In this document: positions 13,925 to 26,249 of the stretch, piece by piece
Layout: every line of letters begins with the position of its first letter
Numbering within the stretch: the first letter of the stretch is position 1
Source of the DNA: Irpex lacteus
Taxonomy: Eukaryota > Basidiomycota > Agaricomycetes > Polyporales > Irpicaceae
Assembly: GCA_001986395.2 (NCBI GenBank)
Contig: MQVO02000018.1
Coordinates: 62,001 to 126,000, forward strand
DNA: 64,000 nt
Direction of reading: 5' to 3'
Notes under the pieces: model-generated
What the model was told of the DNA's origin: nothing
What the model saw: only the letters and a program-made list of their open reading frames with translations
Databases searched by the model: none
Position numbers and translations under genes: made by a program

Positions 13925-16900
13925 ATGACAAGGCCGTCGACGTCCTCTAGACCCTTTACATCCTCAGGCCGTGAAGCCGACGCTCGTCCCACCACAGCTA
14001 GCCGTTACCCCGACCCCTACCAACGCGACCCTCAGTACACCTACGACTCCCAAGACTACTCCATCGACGAGGAGGACGAAGAATCTGAAGCTGAGGATGT
14101 CTTCGCATTCGGTCCTCCTTCGACTGCCGACTCTGCTGCTGTGCCTGTTTCCCCCATACACCGACTGATCTCGCAACCGCCGCCAGTATACGATCCGTAT
14201 GGTGGCAATACTGCGCCAGCCCATGTCCAGGCTGGTCCGTCAACGTTGCACACTCGACACCCTTACCCCCATCCACAAAGTCCCACGGTGGAGACACCCC
14301 CTTCAACCGACTCCCAGACTACGGGCAACCCATATGCCATGCAACGCACCCCCTCAAGCTACCAGACAACATCGACAAGAATGCATTCAGGAGCCAGGTC
14401 GGCCGTGAGCTCGGCAATCAGCTCTAGAGAGGTACACATATCTCTCCCTCGAACTCAGGATCGAATTGAGGAAGAACAGGCAAAGGATCCGCAGAAAAGT
14501 CGTCCACCGTCATCTATCACGAGTTTCCCTAGCTTGGACTCCGCAGGGGCTTCCATGAAGTGCGTCAATTATTCGTATTCCATATGCTATGACTGATGTT
14601 CTTGGACTTAGGATGGAATTCGACTTTGATGGAATTGACGATGAAGATAGTCCGTACGCGGAGGTCCGCGCATCTGTCTCAAACATAGACGATCCCGAGA
14701 TGCCATGCTTGACCATTCGTATGTGGGTGGTGGGGTTTGCGCTGCTGGCGATAGTAGCGTGAGTATCACTATTCAATAACCTCGGAACGATCTCATCGAG
14801 CTATATTTCACCTGCTTTCCGTCCCCCTTCTATGATACCCCACTCGCACCTGGTGTATGCGTTTTCTCATGCCTCCCATCGTTTGTTTCCACAGTTCCGC
14901 GAACATGTTCTTCAACTTCCGACAGCCCGCACCTGCGATAGCGCCAAATGTTATCGTCCTAGCAGCTTATCCGTTTGGCAAGTTTCTGGCGTATTCACTT
15001 CCTATAACGACATATCGCCTTCCACGGTGGCTGGGTGGTAAAGAGTTCTCTCTCAACCCTGGCCCTTGGAACATCAAAGAGCACGCATGTGTATACATGA
15101 TGGCGAACGTCGCAGCCGGTGCCCCCTACGCGATTAATGCAGTTGTTGTCGCCGAACTTGACTATGGCCAAGGACCGCTCGGTTATTGGTTTGCCACACT
15201 ACTCTCCCTTTCGACACAACTTACAGGCTTCGCACTCGCTGGTTTATGCCGACGAGTTCTGGTGCAGCCGGCCAGTATGATCTGGCCCGCCGACCTGGTT
15301 ACGTGCACGGTGTTGAATACCCTGCACGCGGAGGAAGACGAATCCCGTGGAGGCATCACCAGGTATCGCTTCTTCGTATACGTCATAACGGCAGCTTTCT
15401 TCTGGTTCTTCCTCCCAGGTAAGTCCTTGCACAGTCCAATATCTCTTCGTAAAGCAAAATGCTAATTTATGGTGTCCTAGGGTATCTGTTCACTGGCTTA
15501 TCAGTCTTCTCGTGGATATGTTGGATAGTTCCGAATAATATCCCTGTCAATCAGATATTCGGTGCCGCTAACGGGATGGGCTTGTTCCCTGTCACCTTTG
15601 ACTGGTCACAAATCTCGTGGATTTCCAACCCCATGATGTCGCCGTGGTGGGCCGGTGCTCAGATCTTTACAGGTTTTGTCATCCTATATGGCATCATCCT
15701 ACCTTGTCTGTATTACACCAACGTGAGTATCCTCCGTCTGACGGGACTGGATGTGCGTACTCACACCTGCTTCAGACATGGCACCTGGCACACTTCCCGA
15801 TGTACTCGAACTCACCGTACGACCGCTTCGGAAACACGTACGATGTCGCTCGTGTCTTGAACCCCGATCGGAGCCTCAACACGACAGCATATGACGAATA
15901 TTCTCCACTATATCTTCCTGGGGCCTACGCGATAACCTACCTTGTCGCCTTCACTCTGTCATCGGCTGTACTCGTGCACACGGTTCTTTACTGGGGTCCT
16001 GCGCTGGTCAACGCTGCGAAGAACGTTAAGATCGAGAAGGACGATATCCACGCTAAGCTTATGCGCTCATACCCCGAGGTGCCGAACTGGTGGTATGCTC
16101 TGCTTTTCGTCCTGATGGCAGCTCTGACTATCGTCACAAACGAGGTACGCAGTGTCATTTCAGTAACACGTCTCGAGGTTTGACATCATTCATCCTAGGT
16201 CTGGCATACTGGATTGCCGGTATGGGGCATGGCTCTGTCGATCTTTATTCCTGTGGTATATATGCTGCCTTCCGGCTTTATATACGCCACAGCTGGTCAG
16301 CCGGTCAGTCATTTTGGCGGTTAACTTTAATCTGTGATAGTATGGCTGAGCTGTGCTACAGATCGCAGTGAACTTGATAGCACAGGTCGTGCCTGGCGCG
16401 CTGCTCCCCGGAAAGCCAATAGCAAACATGGTGCGTGTATTGCCCGCTTCATGAGACTATATTCACGTAAAATTGACATGAACGATTAGATCTTCAAAGG
16501 ATATACCGTTCAGGTTCTCAACGAGACCTCGGCTTTCTTGCAAGATCTGAAGCTTGGGCATTACATCAAAGTACCCCCAAGGACCAGCTTCATCGGTGAG
16601 CGTCGTGATCTGTGGTCTGTAATCGTTCTTGCAGCTAACATCGTTCTCAGTACAATTGACGGCGACTATGTTTGCGACCTTCATACAAGTCGGGATCAAG
16701 GAGTGGATGTTCGCTGTCGTGCCTGATATTTGCTCTCCGCATCAGAGCAGTAGCCTCACATGTCCCCGTCGTACGGTGTACTTCGCAGCTTCAGCCATCT
16801 GGTAAGCATATAATTATCCCTCTCACCTTCACGTTATGCTAACAATGTTGTCGTTGTAGGGGCGTCATAGGACCGAGCCGCCAGTTCGGCAAGAACTCGA

Positions 16901-17485
16901 TATACTACCCTGAGGTCTTCGCGACTATCATCGGTGTTTTCCTTCCTATTCCTCTGTGGTACTGGCAACGCAAGAGGCCGAACAGCTGGAACATCTATAT
17001 CTCGATGCCTGTAGTCCTCAACTCGGTTCAGTTCACTCCCCCGGCAACGGGAATCAACTACTCGTCATGGATTCTTGTATGCTTTATCTTCCAGTATTGG
17101 GTACGAAGACGCAACTTCCAGTGGTGGTCGAAATTCAACTATGTCTCGAGTGCTGCCGTAGATATCGGTATGTCCGCTCGTCTTACTAGGATTGATAAGG
17201 TTCTGATCCTCCGGCTAGGCACATTACTTTGTATTCTTTTCCTATTCTTTGCCATACAGGTAAGTTCAACAAAGTTGTCTATTGCATAGATGGCTGAAGC
17301 TTATATGTTCCCATAGCTACCGAGGAATGGAACGATACAGCTCAAATGGTGGGGAAATACTGTGTGGCAGAAAAGTACGTCTGGATGCAGTGTATTTTAG
17401 GCTATGGATCCTGACGGTGTTTCTCAATCTAGCTGCGGACGGGCAGAATCTACCACTCAGATCCACTCCACCTGAAGGCTTCTAA
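13925..17485 (+). CDS. OPT-family oligopeptide transporter
   Basis: Start at 13925 (CCGCC before ATG). More than a dozen exons; well-supported pieces are 13925 to about 14559, then segments around 14615-14760, 14897-15420, 15479-15722, 15778-16143 and onwards to the TAA at 17485. Diagnostic motifs of the OPT family are present: NPGPWNIKEH in the first membrane half and KVPPRTSF in the later half, with many hydrophobic spans. OPT proteins are proton-coupled importers of small peptides, and some carry glutathione or metal chelates, at the plasma membrane. The N-terminal 210 or so residues before the conserved core are Ser/Thr/Pro-rich with an acidic patch and look disordered and cytosolic. Exact boundaries of the small 3' exons are not all fixed. 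Confidence 0.88.
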
Positions 17486-18258
17486 ACCCGCCGGTGTCCA
17501 CCGGCTTGTAATCTTGCACAAGCTCACTACTCGTACATATATACAAGGGATACCTGGGGTCCGGCGGGATGGTTACCTCATGATGAAAGACGGACTCTCA
17601 CTGTTTACTAGTTTACTACGCGTTCCTGCACACACCCATTTTATTCACCTCCCTCCAACCTTTATACCGCCTCCTCCTCCTCCACCTCTTATTCTTCGTC
17701 GTTCTCCGGCCCTACGTCCCATTTATCTGGCTCGCATGCACTCATGATCGCATATATCACTACCATCTCATTCGTTTTTTTGGCTCATCCCCGACCCCCT
17801 TTTCTCTGTCTCTAGTGTGATCGCTTGTGTTTATTCGTAGTATTTGTTGGCTCAGTAGCTATAGTTATGTGGAAATAGGTGTTCACTCTCAGTCTATCGG
17901 AATTCCTGTAGTGCGATACAGATTGGTGTATTATGGAAAGTTAGTCTGGCTTTGTGGCCAGAGCGTACATATGCATATATCGTCGATGAGCAACGGATTG
18001 ACCATAACTCGTTATATTGTTCGTACTAGTCAGTCTCATGATTCGACGAAAGGCAGGAGCGATCTGGGTTCTATCGTGCAACTTTATAACGTTACAAGCA
18101 GGGATATACATACAATATAATACACTAAACCTAGCACCAGGCCGTACACGATTTCCGCCACGCGCGTAGTAGAAGGGAAACAAAAATATCACATAGTAGT
18201 AGTATCGTGAATTCTCACTGATAAATATAGCCCTTTCTGAACAGTCACGGTGCTGCAT
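17486..18258. other. Intergenic between convergent genes
   Basis: Contains a strong pyrimidine tract around 17630-17720 and AT-rich sequence at 18100-18200. Probably 3' UTRs of the OPT gene and the minus-strand helical gene. No gene seen. Confidence 0.5.
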
Positions 18259-19344
18259 TCACCGATATACCTCGATTTTCTCAAGCTGCCTGCTCCGGCG
18301 TCGCCATTTCTCATACAACTCCTCCGCTTCGGTTTTGCGAATGAGGAAGATCCTATCGCTATTCTTCTTGAACTCGCGGTTGAGCACATCCTGGCAGCTC
18401 TCCAGTTCGACTAACGTATCTTTAGCCTTGGAGACCTCATCCCTCAGCGTGGTCTTCAAAAACTGGAAGAGTTTCTCCCATTCGGCATCCGTGATATTAC
18501 GCTCTGTTAGTGGTAAATATCAATATCACCGTCAACCCATCCTAGCACGAGAGATTTGAAACACGCGCAAGGAAGGGTGACGACGTACTCTTTTTCGTTG
18601 AATCGGTGCTGCCTAAAATTGAGTCCAGCTTCTTGCATAAAGATGAACCAAGTGCGAGAGCAGCTCCGTAGTGTGGCTGCATGAGCACATTGGCAAAAAC
18701 GGCACCCAGGTTTAGGACCGCCGCAACCGCACGTAGTGCGTCTCGTATCCATCCTTTCACTTTCTCCTTCAGTGAACGTGGCTTCTTGGTCTCCTCGTCC
18801 ACGATACTCTGAAGGTTATCAGCCATCTCTTCCAGGTCGTCTCGCATGCGAGCTATCGTTCTAGAGACAACATTGGCGCTTTTCTCGATGTTGGCGGCTG
18901 CCTTCTCCAATTCCTTAGAGTACTCGAGACGACCAGTCTTGGCGGATTGTCGGAGAGCCCTGTAGAAGATTTTCGAGAAGCGGCAGTGCCCTGTGATAAC
19001 ATCTTCTGCAGCGTCCAGAGCTCCTGCGGACTGCTCTAACAGGGCTTCGACGCTTTCCGCTAAATCAGAGACATGGCTGGACCGTCTGGAAGTCCTGAAT
19101 ATAAATATGAATCAGCCTGCGCTGTCGAGCCGGCGTCCGATACCTACTTCTCCAACTCTGTCTTCCACGACTTGAATAGCTCGTGACAGACCAACAGGTT
19201 CTGCACTGCATCCTGTATCGCCATAGCGGCCGCGCTGTCCATAGGAAGTATCTTCGATTTCGTTACGTATTCGTACTCGCTCTCTGTGTCGCTATCATCA
19301 TCCGAGCTGGAGTCCGAGTCCTCCCAACAAGGAGGGGGTACCAT
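18259..19344 (-). CDS. Helical coiled-coil protein with hydrophobic segment, unknown function
   Basis: Three exons on the minus strand: 19344-19148, 19094-18589 and 18503-18259; 315 residues, with phases closing. The N-terminus is a short Ser/Asp/Glu-rich stretch, followed by VQNLLVCHELFKSWKTELEK, a long predicted helical region containing GHCRFSKIFYRALRQSAKTG, a hydrophobic Ala/Leu/Val segment (AVAAVLNLGAVFANVLMQ), and a C-terminal charged coiled coil with NSDRIFLIRKTEAEELYEKW. I do not recognise the family. A paralogue lies at 25179-26249, and the motifs above are clearly shared, so this is a genuine gene family. The start was chosen at the ATG at 19344, since the frame upstream opens only with GTG. 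The hydrophobic hairpin could insert in membranes, but that is inference. Confidence 0.72.
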
Positions 19345-19779
19345 GATCGCGATCAAAGGAGGGAGGGGAGGTAAAGCTCGTAAATACACCTATCGATCCG
19401 GCCGACGTTATAAACCTAGCCCCGTGAAGCAAGGGCGTGCCCGATATTTGGTGTAGGCTGTCAAGTTTCAACTTCCATGCTACACACCCCTTTCCTTTGA
19501 CATATGTATATGCTGCGAGCGAGCCTCACTTGCACCTTGCGTTGATGGTCCGGTGGAATGATTTCAGCGGGGCCACACACACGCACCTCATCACCAGCTA
19601 CGTGGTATTGAGCCCTACATGAACGACTCTAAAACGTATATAATATTGTAAGCTAATTCACAGACTATACAGACAGCGATGAGATGCGAGAAGGAACAAT
19701 AACTTAGCGTTCAACGTTCAGCGTCCAAACACTCCAAAGCACCACGACGGCAATCGACAATGCAGCGGATACACGAGGA
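19345..19779. other. Intergenic
   Basis: 5' flank of the helical gene and 3' flank of the BIR gene. Nothing further recognised. Confidence 0.5.
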
Positions 19780-22587
19780 TCAGAGACTCTCTATCATCTT
19801 GCGTGCTTCAGCTGCACGTTGTTTGAATAGCGCGATCTGGCGATCTCCGTCCTCCTTGAACTGCTGATACTGACGCTCGAGCTCGCGTCGAATATACTGC
19901 TCCAGGGTCAAGTCTCCCTCGTCTTCAGTGAGCGCGGTAAGGTTGCTGACAGATGTTATGGAGAGGAAGGGTGTGAATGCCTCAACGGCGGGATCTTTAG
20001 TACGTGCCTCTTCTGCTGCTAGATCTTCGTCAAAGGACGGGAGTGGGGGAGCCTGAGGTGCGGTAGGACGAGATGGCAGTGTGTCAGAGGGGGGAGGCGG
20101 GGGCGTGGAAGGACTCTGCGTTTGCCTGGTTTTATCCTTGGCAGCTGAAGGTGGCTTCACACGGGGCTCCTCCACTCTTTCCATCTCGATATCCGGAGAG
20201 ACATGTGGTAGAGCTGCATGGGACACAACAGTGGGCTTTCGATCTAAACTCTTCTCCGGGAGCGCAATAGATCGATTAGATAAGGTCCTCTGTATGGTGT
20301 CAGGGTCGGATGGAGGAGATTGCTTGCTCGTACGCGAAGGGGCGAATGCACCGGATGAGCTGGGCGCGATGGACACCGGAGGTTCCGTGCCACTACCCGC
20401 TGAGCTCGTACTCAGAGGCTTCTGTGACCTCGAGCTAGCTATCACCTTCAAGACGTCCAACTCATCGTCTTCATCAGAGCTAATGTCGACGATCTCCGTC
20501 CCGATACGAGACGGCGGACGGGCTAGGGAGCTCGTTGAACGAGAGGCCATTCGTGGTGCGGGGTTCAGAGACGACTTGGAAAGCTGCCTTGGAATAGGAG
20601 GGTGTGCTTTAGCGTTGGACAGCTGACGAGGTCTGCTCTCTCGCGGCAACTCTGAAGCATCCTGCATGTCGACATCAGTGTCCGGCTCTGTCTTCATAAC
20701 TGGTGCCTTGGCCGCCGAAGTGGACCGTTTGTCAGGCTTCTCGCGCAGAGACGCACCACGCGAATGAGAACGTTCGCGAGACGGGTGCTCGTCATCTACC
20801 TCCATAGGCTGCTCAGCCGTCGCGTACCCAGTATCATCAGAGGTACTGGAGCTCTTCCGTCCCTTCGCTTGAGATACAGGCGCATCAGCGTGCAGGCCAT
20901 TGGAAAGTGGCTTTTCCTCCGCCGAACGACTGGAAGGAGTTTTCTTATTCGGTTTTCTAGGCTCCTGGGCCGGAGGTTGAGATGGGTGGACGTCGTCGTC
21001 ATCGTCGGATTCAACCTCAATAGCCTTCGATTTGCCGCCAGTCGTCACCTTGGCTTTCGGTTTAGTTTTGGGAGGAGGCATCAGTTCGTCGTCAGGAATA
21101 TCGTGTGAGGAGGCCGTCCGACGAGGCTCTTCACTCCGCATGGGAGGCTCTTCCACCTTCTTATATTTGGTAGACGATTTCGTCTTCGGTTGCGATGAAG
21201 GGGGCTTCGCGTTTGTAGGAGGTTCGGAGTCGCTTTCCATCGCGACCTTCGAACGCGAACGCGCCCGTGGGGGTTTATCGGGAGGTAGTTCCACCTCTGA
21301 CTCGTCTGGTGCGCTTTCGGCAGCTTTCTTCACTTTAGCAGCAGCCTTGCTCTTTCCTGGCGGACGACCGCGCTTGGGTTTCTGGACTACCGGCTCCTCC
21401 GCGACCCCTCCCAGATCTTCCCCTTCGTCAACCTCTACAATGGCTTCGATGACCTCCTTCGTCTTCTTCGTGCCTTTCTTCTTCAATTTTGACACCCGCT
21501 TCCCTACCTCGCTGCCGCTCCCTTCCGCGTCCTCATCTAACTCTGAAGCAGTAGCACCTTTCGACCGACTGCTTGCTGCGCCCGACCGCGTGGATTTTCG
21601 AGACCCAGGCGTCTTCGTCGGGACGCTAGACGATCGTGTAGTTCTCTTGGACTTCGCAGTGGTGAGTACGGTAAGCTCGGACATGTCATCAGAAGAAGGC
21701 TCTTCCTCCGGCGTGGTAATAACTGCCTCGCTCTTCTTCTTGGAGAGCGATTGTGATGTTGAGCGTGACATGGATTTAGTCGCCCGGGGAGGTTGAGTTG
21801 TTTTACTGGAGCCCTCCAGCATCTCGAAGAAGGCGCACCGTCTTCCAGACTTTGCTACGCGTTTACGGTGTTCTTCCCTATAATAAGCAAGCCATTATTA
21901 GTATGGGACAAGTTGGACATGGCGCTATGCCGCACAGTGGGTCATCATCAGCGTCCCACCCACTCAATGTAGTAGTACAGTAGACACATATTGCGGTGTC
22001 GTCTCCGGCAGAATGGGGAGCATAGAGGAAACCTGCTTTCGCCATCTTCCACTGGGTGAGTTAAGGCTGTCAAATAAATGTTTAGGTGACATACCTTCTT
22101 CGAACTGGCGCCGTGTCCTCGTATATGATCGTGGGGCCAGCTGGAAGCAAACGTTTCGTGTCTGGCCTTCTCCATGGTCTTGCTCGTGGGTGCCCGTGAC
22201 GGATCTTTGAAGGTAAACCTGAGAAACAATATAAGAAGTTTGTTCATGGGCTAGAATGTTACATACGCACCCGCCATTCGCGTCCAAGTCCTCTACGTTG
22301 CCGCATCTCGCAACAGCCCACGCACATATGTCCCTACATCTTGCAAAGTGTACCGATATTGGATCATCGTCTTCATCCCACTCGTCCAACTCTTTCCGGC
22401 ACATGAAACATTTCACGCTATCTCTTGCCTCCACGGTTGGGCTGTAATAGAACCCCGCTTCAGCCAACTGCTCCGGGGTGGCTAAATAAGTATCGGGATG
22501 CGGCCATTTCAAGACAACGGTTCCGGTCTTGGTTTTTACGCGTCTTGTCTTGTGAAATGACTCCAAGCGAGCCTCGTAGCAGTCCAT
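19780..22587 (-). CDS. BIR1: Bir1/survivin-like protein with two BIR domains (chromosomal passenger)
   Basis: Four exons on the minus strand: 22587-22271, 22218-22095, 22051-21936 and 21877-19780; 884 residues, with all phases closing. BIR domain 1 shows CFMC...W...DDDP...H...C in exon 1. BIR domain 2 is spread over exons 2-4, with GFLYAP, CVYC, GWDADDDPLEEH and a final Cys before AFF. A very long Ser/Lys/Glu/Pro-rich tail follows, probably disordered and phosphorylated, with several basic patches (KPKRGRPPGKSK looks like an AT-hook). It ends in a conserved helix: LEQYIRRELERQYQQFKEDG. This matches fungal Bir1 and Cut17, partners of Aurora kinase and INCENP at centromeres and the spindle, rather than caspase inhibitors. 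The in-frame ATG at 22587 gives the standard start. Confidence 0.88.
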
Positions 22588-23133
22588 GGAAGCCAAATAC
22601 GCGAAGACGAGAAAGTCGCGTCTGGCTGGAGGTTGTTGTCCAAAGGTGGAAGGACCCCGGAACTAGTCCGTACAGCCCACTCTCCCTCACGCTCCTGAAG
22701 AAGTGGGGACCCATGGCACCTGCTGCCACACTTCTGCTTCTTCCACGATTTCCAGTCCCCGCTCACAAACACTTTGAATAATTTTTGGAAGAACAGAATC
22801 GTCTAGACTCAATCGCGAATGCGTACATAATAGAATGCTATGACCCAGGCCTGTTCACCAGGTAAGTGACTCGTTGCGTCATTATATTGCAACAAGCAGT
22901 TACCTCGTGCCTTACAAAGGTCAGCATTTAATCTCTAGAGTCGGTTAGTCATGTCATATATCTGCCAACCTGAAGATGCCTTCGAAATTCTACGACGCTC
23001 AGACGCCTCTGTATGATCGAGCACGAACATTCGTCAGCACTGCTCAGCAGGCGGATGCCGGTACACTTTGTTGGACGACAAATTGTTTTGTCTTGTATAG
23101 GGCCTCGATAGGTGGGTCGTCAGTGCTCTACCG
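22588..23133. other. Intergenic
   Basis: Promoter region of the minus-strand BIR gene up to the edge of repeat copy B. Overlapping short ORFs only. Confidence 0.5.
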
Positions 23134-24961
23134 AAAAGTCAGCCTGCAGAGGCTGACAAGCTGACGGTCCAGCCTCAGAGTCGATCGTCTTCAGCCCCCG
23201 CCACAGTCAGCCTCCTTAGCCGCCTCATGTCTATAAAGTCACCTCCGCATCTGCTGGAACTCCTCGCCCCCTCTTCCTCTCTCACCGCCACCTTCCCTTC
23301 CTTCGACTTGTCTCTGCCTCTGCTCTGGTTAGCTAGTGGCGTGGGCAAGCCTCTGTCTTTGTCTACGACAGTCCTCCCATCTCCCTTCGCACATAATGTC
23401 CACCTCTATCAACACTCGTCGTCGTCAGATGTTTGTGTCTTTACTCTCTCTTCGTCGCCGACCTCAGACGTCATAGTCACTCTACCGTCTACACACAACA
23501 TCCACACAGCTCATCAAGCTACTTGTCCACCCCATCCCCACCACGCTCGCACAGCATCGCACTCCGAATCATAGCATCAATATCTCAAGCACCAACCACA
23601 CATACACCCTACGCTCATACCTCCCAGAACCGAAGCACTCCTCACATCTCGACCCCGAGTCAGCCTCAGACCCCTCCATTGCATACTACACGAGGTTGAC
23701 TCCGATTCAAGTGCGAGACGAACGGGAACATCAAGCGACGTCCGCATACTCTTCGATGGCGGAATCGAAGAGCCGTTGGCATTGTCGTTCCTCAGAGGTT
23801 ATCCTTGGTTCACTCTCCTTCCCCGCTCGTTGCTTGTGCTTATTGGTGAGTGGCTGACAGTCGTATTGCGATCGAGACCAGTGGGCTGACATATATTGTA
23901 GATGTTATTGTTCTTGTGTACCCTCGGGCTGGGGCTCCTGTTCTCTTGGACTTGTGACTTCTCTTGATTTCAGCTGCTCACTACTCCTGCTGCTCGCCAT
24001 CACCGACATGGTCTCACCGATCCTCTCGATCCTGTGCTCTCGCGCAACATCTCGTTCCGAGGAACGCTACGGACTCGCGGACTATCTGACTCGACCTTTC
24101 TATCAGTGGCACTCTGGCGGCCACCTCACTTCCCTTGACTATGCAGAAGATCTACTTCGAGTGATGACACGACTTCTTCCTTCGACGTTATACGACATAC
24201 CTCAACTACCTTAACCTCGCCCTGACATTCGGGGATCAACGATGGTCATGTACATCATGTGAGTATACCTGACTAGCTTTTTATCGTCCTTCGACTGACT
24301 CATCATCTGCAGAATTGGACTTTACATCGGACGACATTGACAAGGTTTACCCTTGCCCCTACGCCGACACGAACACGGCACTTACTTCTCGAACATGGGC
24401 TCGTGGTCTGACAAGTTGACGACGAGTAAGACTGCATGCGCTTCACTGGCTTCGGTTTCGGCTCTTCTCTCTTTCTCGCTCTCTGGGACTCAGCAGGATG
24501 CACTCAACGGAAATACGCACAAGAAGAAAAACACACTCAGAAAACAAATCAAAAAGAATACGGCTCACGACAACATGGACCTTCGGAGGATGGCCTGACG
24601 GCGGCTGAAACTCGATTGCGTAGACGATGGGACTACCCCCGTAACGATGTCGCACGACGTGCAATACATCTGGACCCTGGCAGGGGTCGCGGGTGGTATG
24701 TTTCAGAGTCAAAGATCGCTCACTTGCTTTTGCTTTTCTTCAGGTGCACGTGGAATTAGTGGAAATGGACGATGCGGGAGGATGAGTTGTGGTGGAATCA
24801 TGCTGGGGGATTCATCTGGGCATCTGTTGGACTGCAGCACATTGTGCATCGACGAGACACGTTCAGGGGCAATGGATCTTGCGCGGCTTGCTTTCATTTA
24901 CTTCTTTGATACCTTTGTTGTTTCTTTTTACGACTTCCTAATCTGATACTATGTTCGCTGT
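23134..24961 (+). repeat. Dispersed repeat, copy B
   Basis: Full-length plus-strand copy. Left edge: AAAAGTCAGCCT at 23134, shared with copy A and followed by an 8-bp palindromic arm pair. TATA-like box at 23232-23237. The conserved 26-codon ORF is at 23396-23476. Two intron-like segments are 23846-23901 (GTGAGT...TTGTAG) and 24259-24312 (GTGAGT...CTGCAG), placed identically in the other copies. Right edge: TTCGCTGT at 24961, shared with C, D and E. Belongs with copy A by its internal block (24430-24560). The hydrophobic Leu-rich frame after the first segment (ITDMVSPILSILCS) is open in several copies. Confidence 0.88.
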
Positions 24962-25178
24962 ATACACACGAGTGAAACCGCTACCATCGGAGTAAGCTGG
25001 TACTCAGTCGAGCAATAGACCATCCTTGGCGTAGGATTAATCTGATAATATGAGAGCTACGACTGCCATCATATATAATCACGTCTTGTTCGTTTACAAC
25101 TTGAAGAAATACCACGGTAATCACAAAGAGGGAAGTAGAGTACTGATGACGGCGTGCTATACTATGAACTATCGAATG

Positions 25179-26249
25179 CTACACCGAATCATCAACATAG
25201 CGAACCTTGACTCGACCAAGCTCTCGGTATTGTTCCTGCCACCGATGTTGCATCTCCCCAGCTGTCGTATGCTGAATGAGAAAGATTCTCTCACTATCCT
25301 TGACGAGTCCGTTGACTAGAACAGCATAGCAAGGATCAAGATTGCAAAGACGTTCGCTCGCCATGGACACTTCACTCCGGAGAGTGTACTTGAAGAATGC
25401 CAGTAAGTTGTCGGAGGGCTCCTTTGGAGCAATTTCGTCGCAGTCTAGAGCAGGCAATAAATGTACCTGTAAGCTCATAGCCTGAAAAGAGTTAGGTTGG
25501 TTTGCGTACCCTGCTTAGCGAAAGCAGCTAGTTCTTTGACAATGACGGCTAATGTGCTGAGTAGCATGACGGTGGGGTCATGATGAGCTATTTTAGTCTA
25601 AGCCACCGTGACGGCAGTGAAAACAGGACTGAGCACTTGACAAAGCCACAGAAGCCAATTCTCCAATCTCGTCTTCCGCTGCTCCTCCGCCTCATTTATC
25701 CCACGCTCCAGAATGTCAGATAGGGAACGCAAGGTTTCTTTCATGATTTCCACGGTAGTCAAGACGCGCTGTGCATGCACTTGCGTGCTCTCCATCTGCT
25801 CCTCCATCTCTTCTGTGATTTGGAGGAGGCCTGTGGTGGTAGATTTACGAAGGGCTTCTGCAAACGCATGAGAGAATTGAAGATGCCCCATCAAGGTCAT
25901 TTTCGTCGCTTTCAGCACCTCAAATGAGTGTTGAATCAACCGTTTGACAATGGTATGGAGCTCTTGCAGAGTAAGAGATGGAATCGCCGAAGGTTTGTTT
26001 CGTGAGCTATGGATCCACCAGTCAGAATATCTTCGGATCCAGTAATCACCAAACATACTCAGCGAGCTCTTTGCCCCATGACAAAAACAACTCGTGACAG
26101 ATATACATTGTAGTCAACGCTTGTCGTAGAGCTGTTTGTGTCGCGAAGCTCATGGGTAGAATTTCGTTTCTGCTTATTCGCGGGTGACAAGGGACTATCC
26201 TCAGCAGATCGTCGTTACTGCGTAGTGTGGACGGCGGGCGAGGGCCCAT
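25179..26249 (-). pseudogene. Paralogue of the helical protein at 18259-19344, apparently disrupted
   Basis: Minus strand. Exon 1 from 26249 to about 26056 contains ICHELFLSWGKELAE. Exon 2 from about 25995 contains GHLQFSHAFAEALRKSTTTG. The last exon (about 25478-25179) contains FFKYTLRSEV and KDSERIFLIQHTTAGEM. Each matches the same landmark in the paralogue in the same order. After VFTAVTVA there is an in-frame TAG (25598-25600). The homologous reading resumes at once behind it and runs to about 25512. The junction to the last exon also does not close in phase with canonical splice sites. I therefore call it a probable pseudogene, though a truncated protein of roughly 200 residues could still be made. 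Confidence 0.6.

Noticed and set aside
21032..21796. 254-codon plus-strand ORF opposite the BIR gene
   Set aside because: It is the antisense shadow of the low-complexity Ser/Lys/Glu tail.
23134..24961. Helitron, LTR or LINE identity for the repeat
   Set aside because: No CTRR end, no long terminal repeats, no poly-A tail and no replicase or reverse transcriptase frame were seen. The hairpin at one edge alone is not enough.
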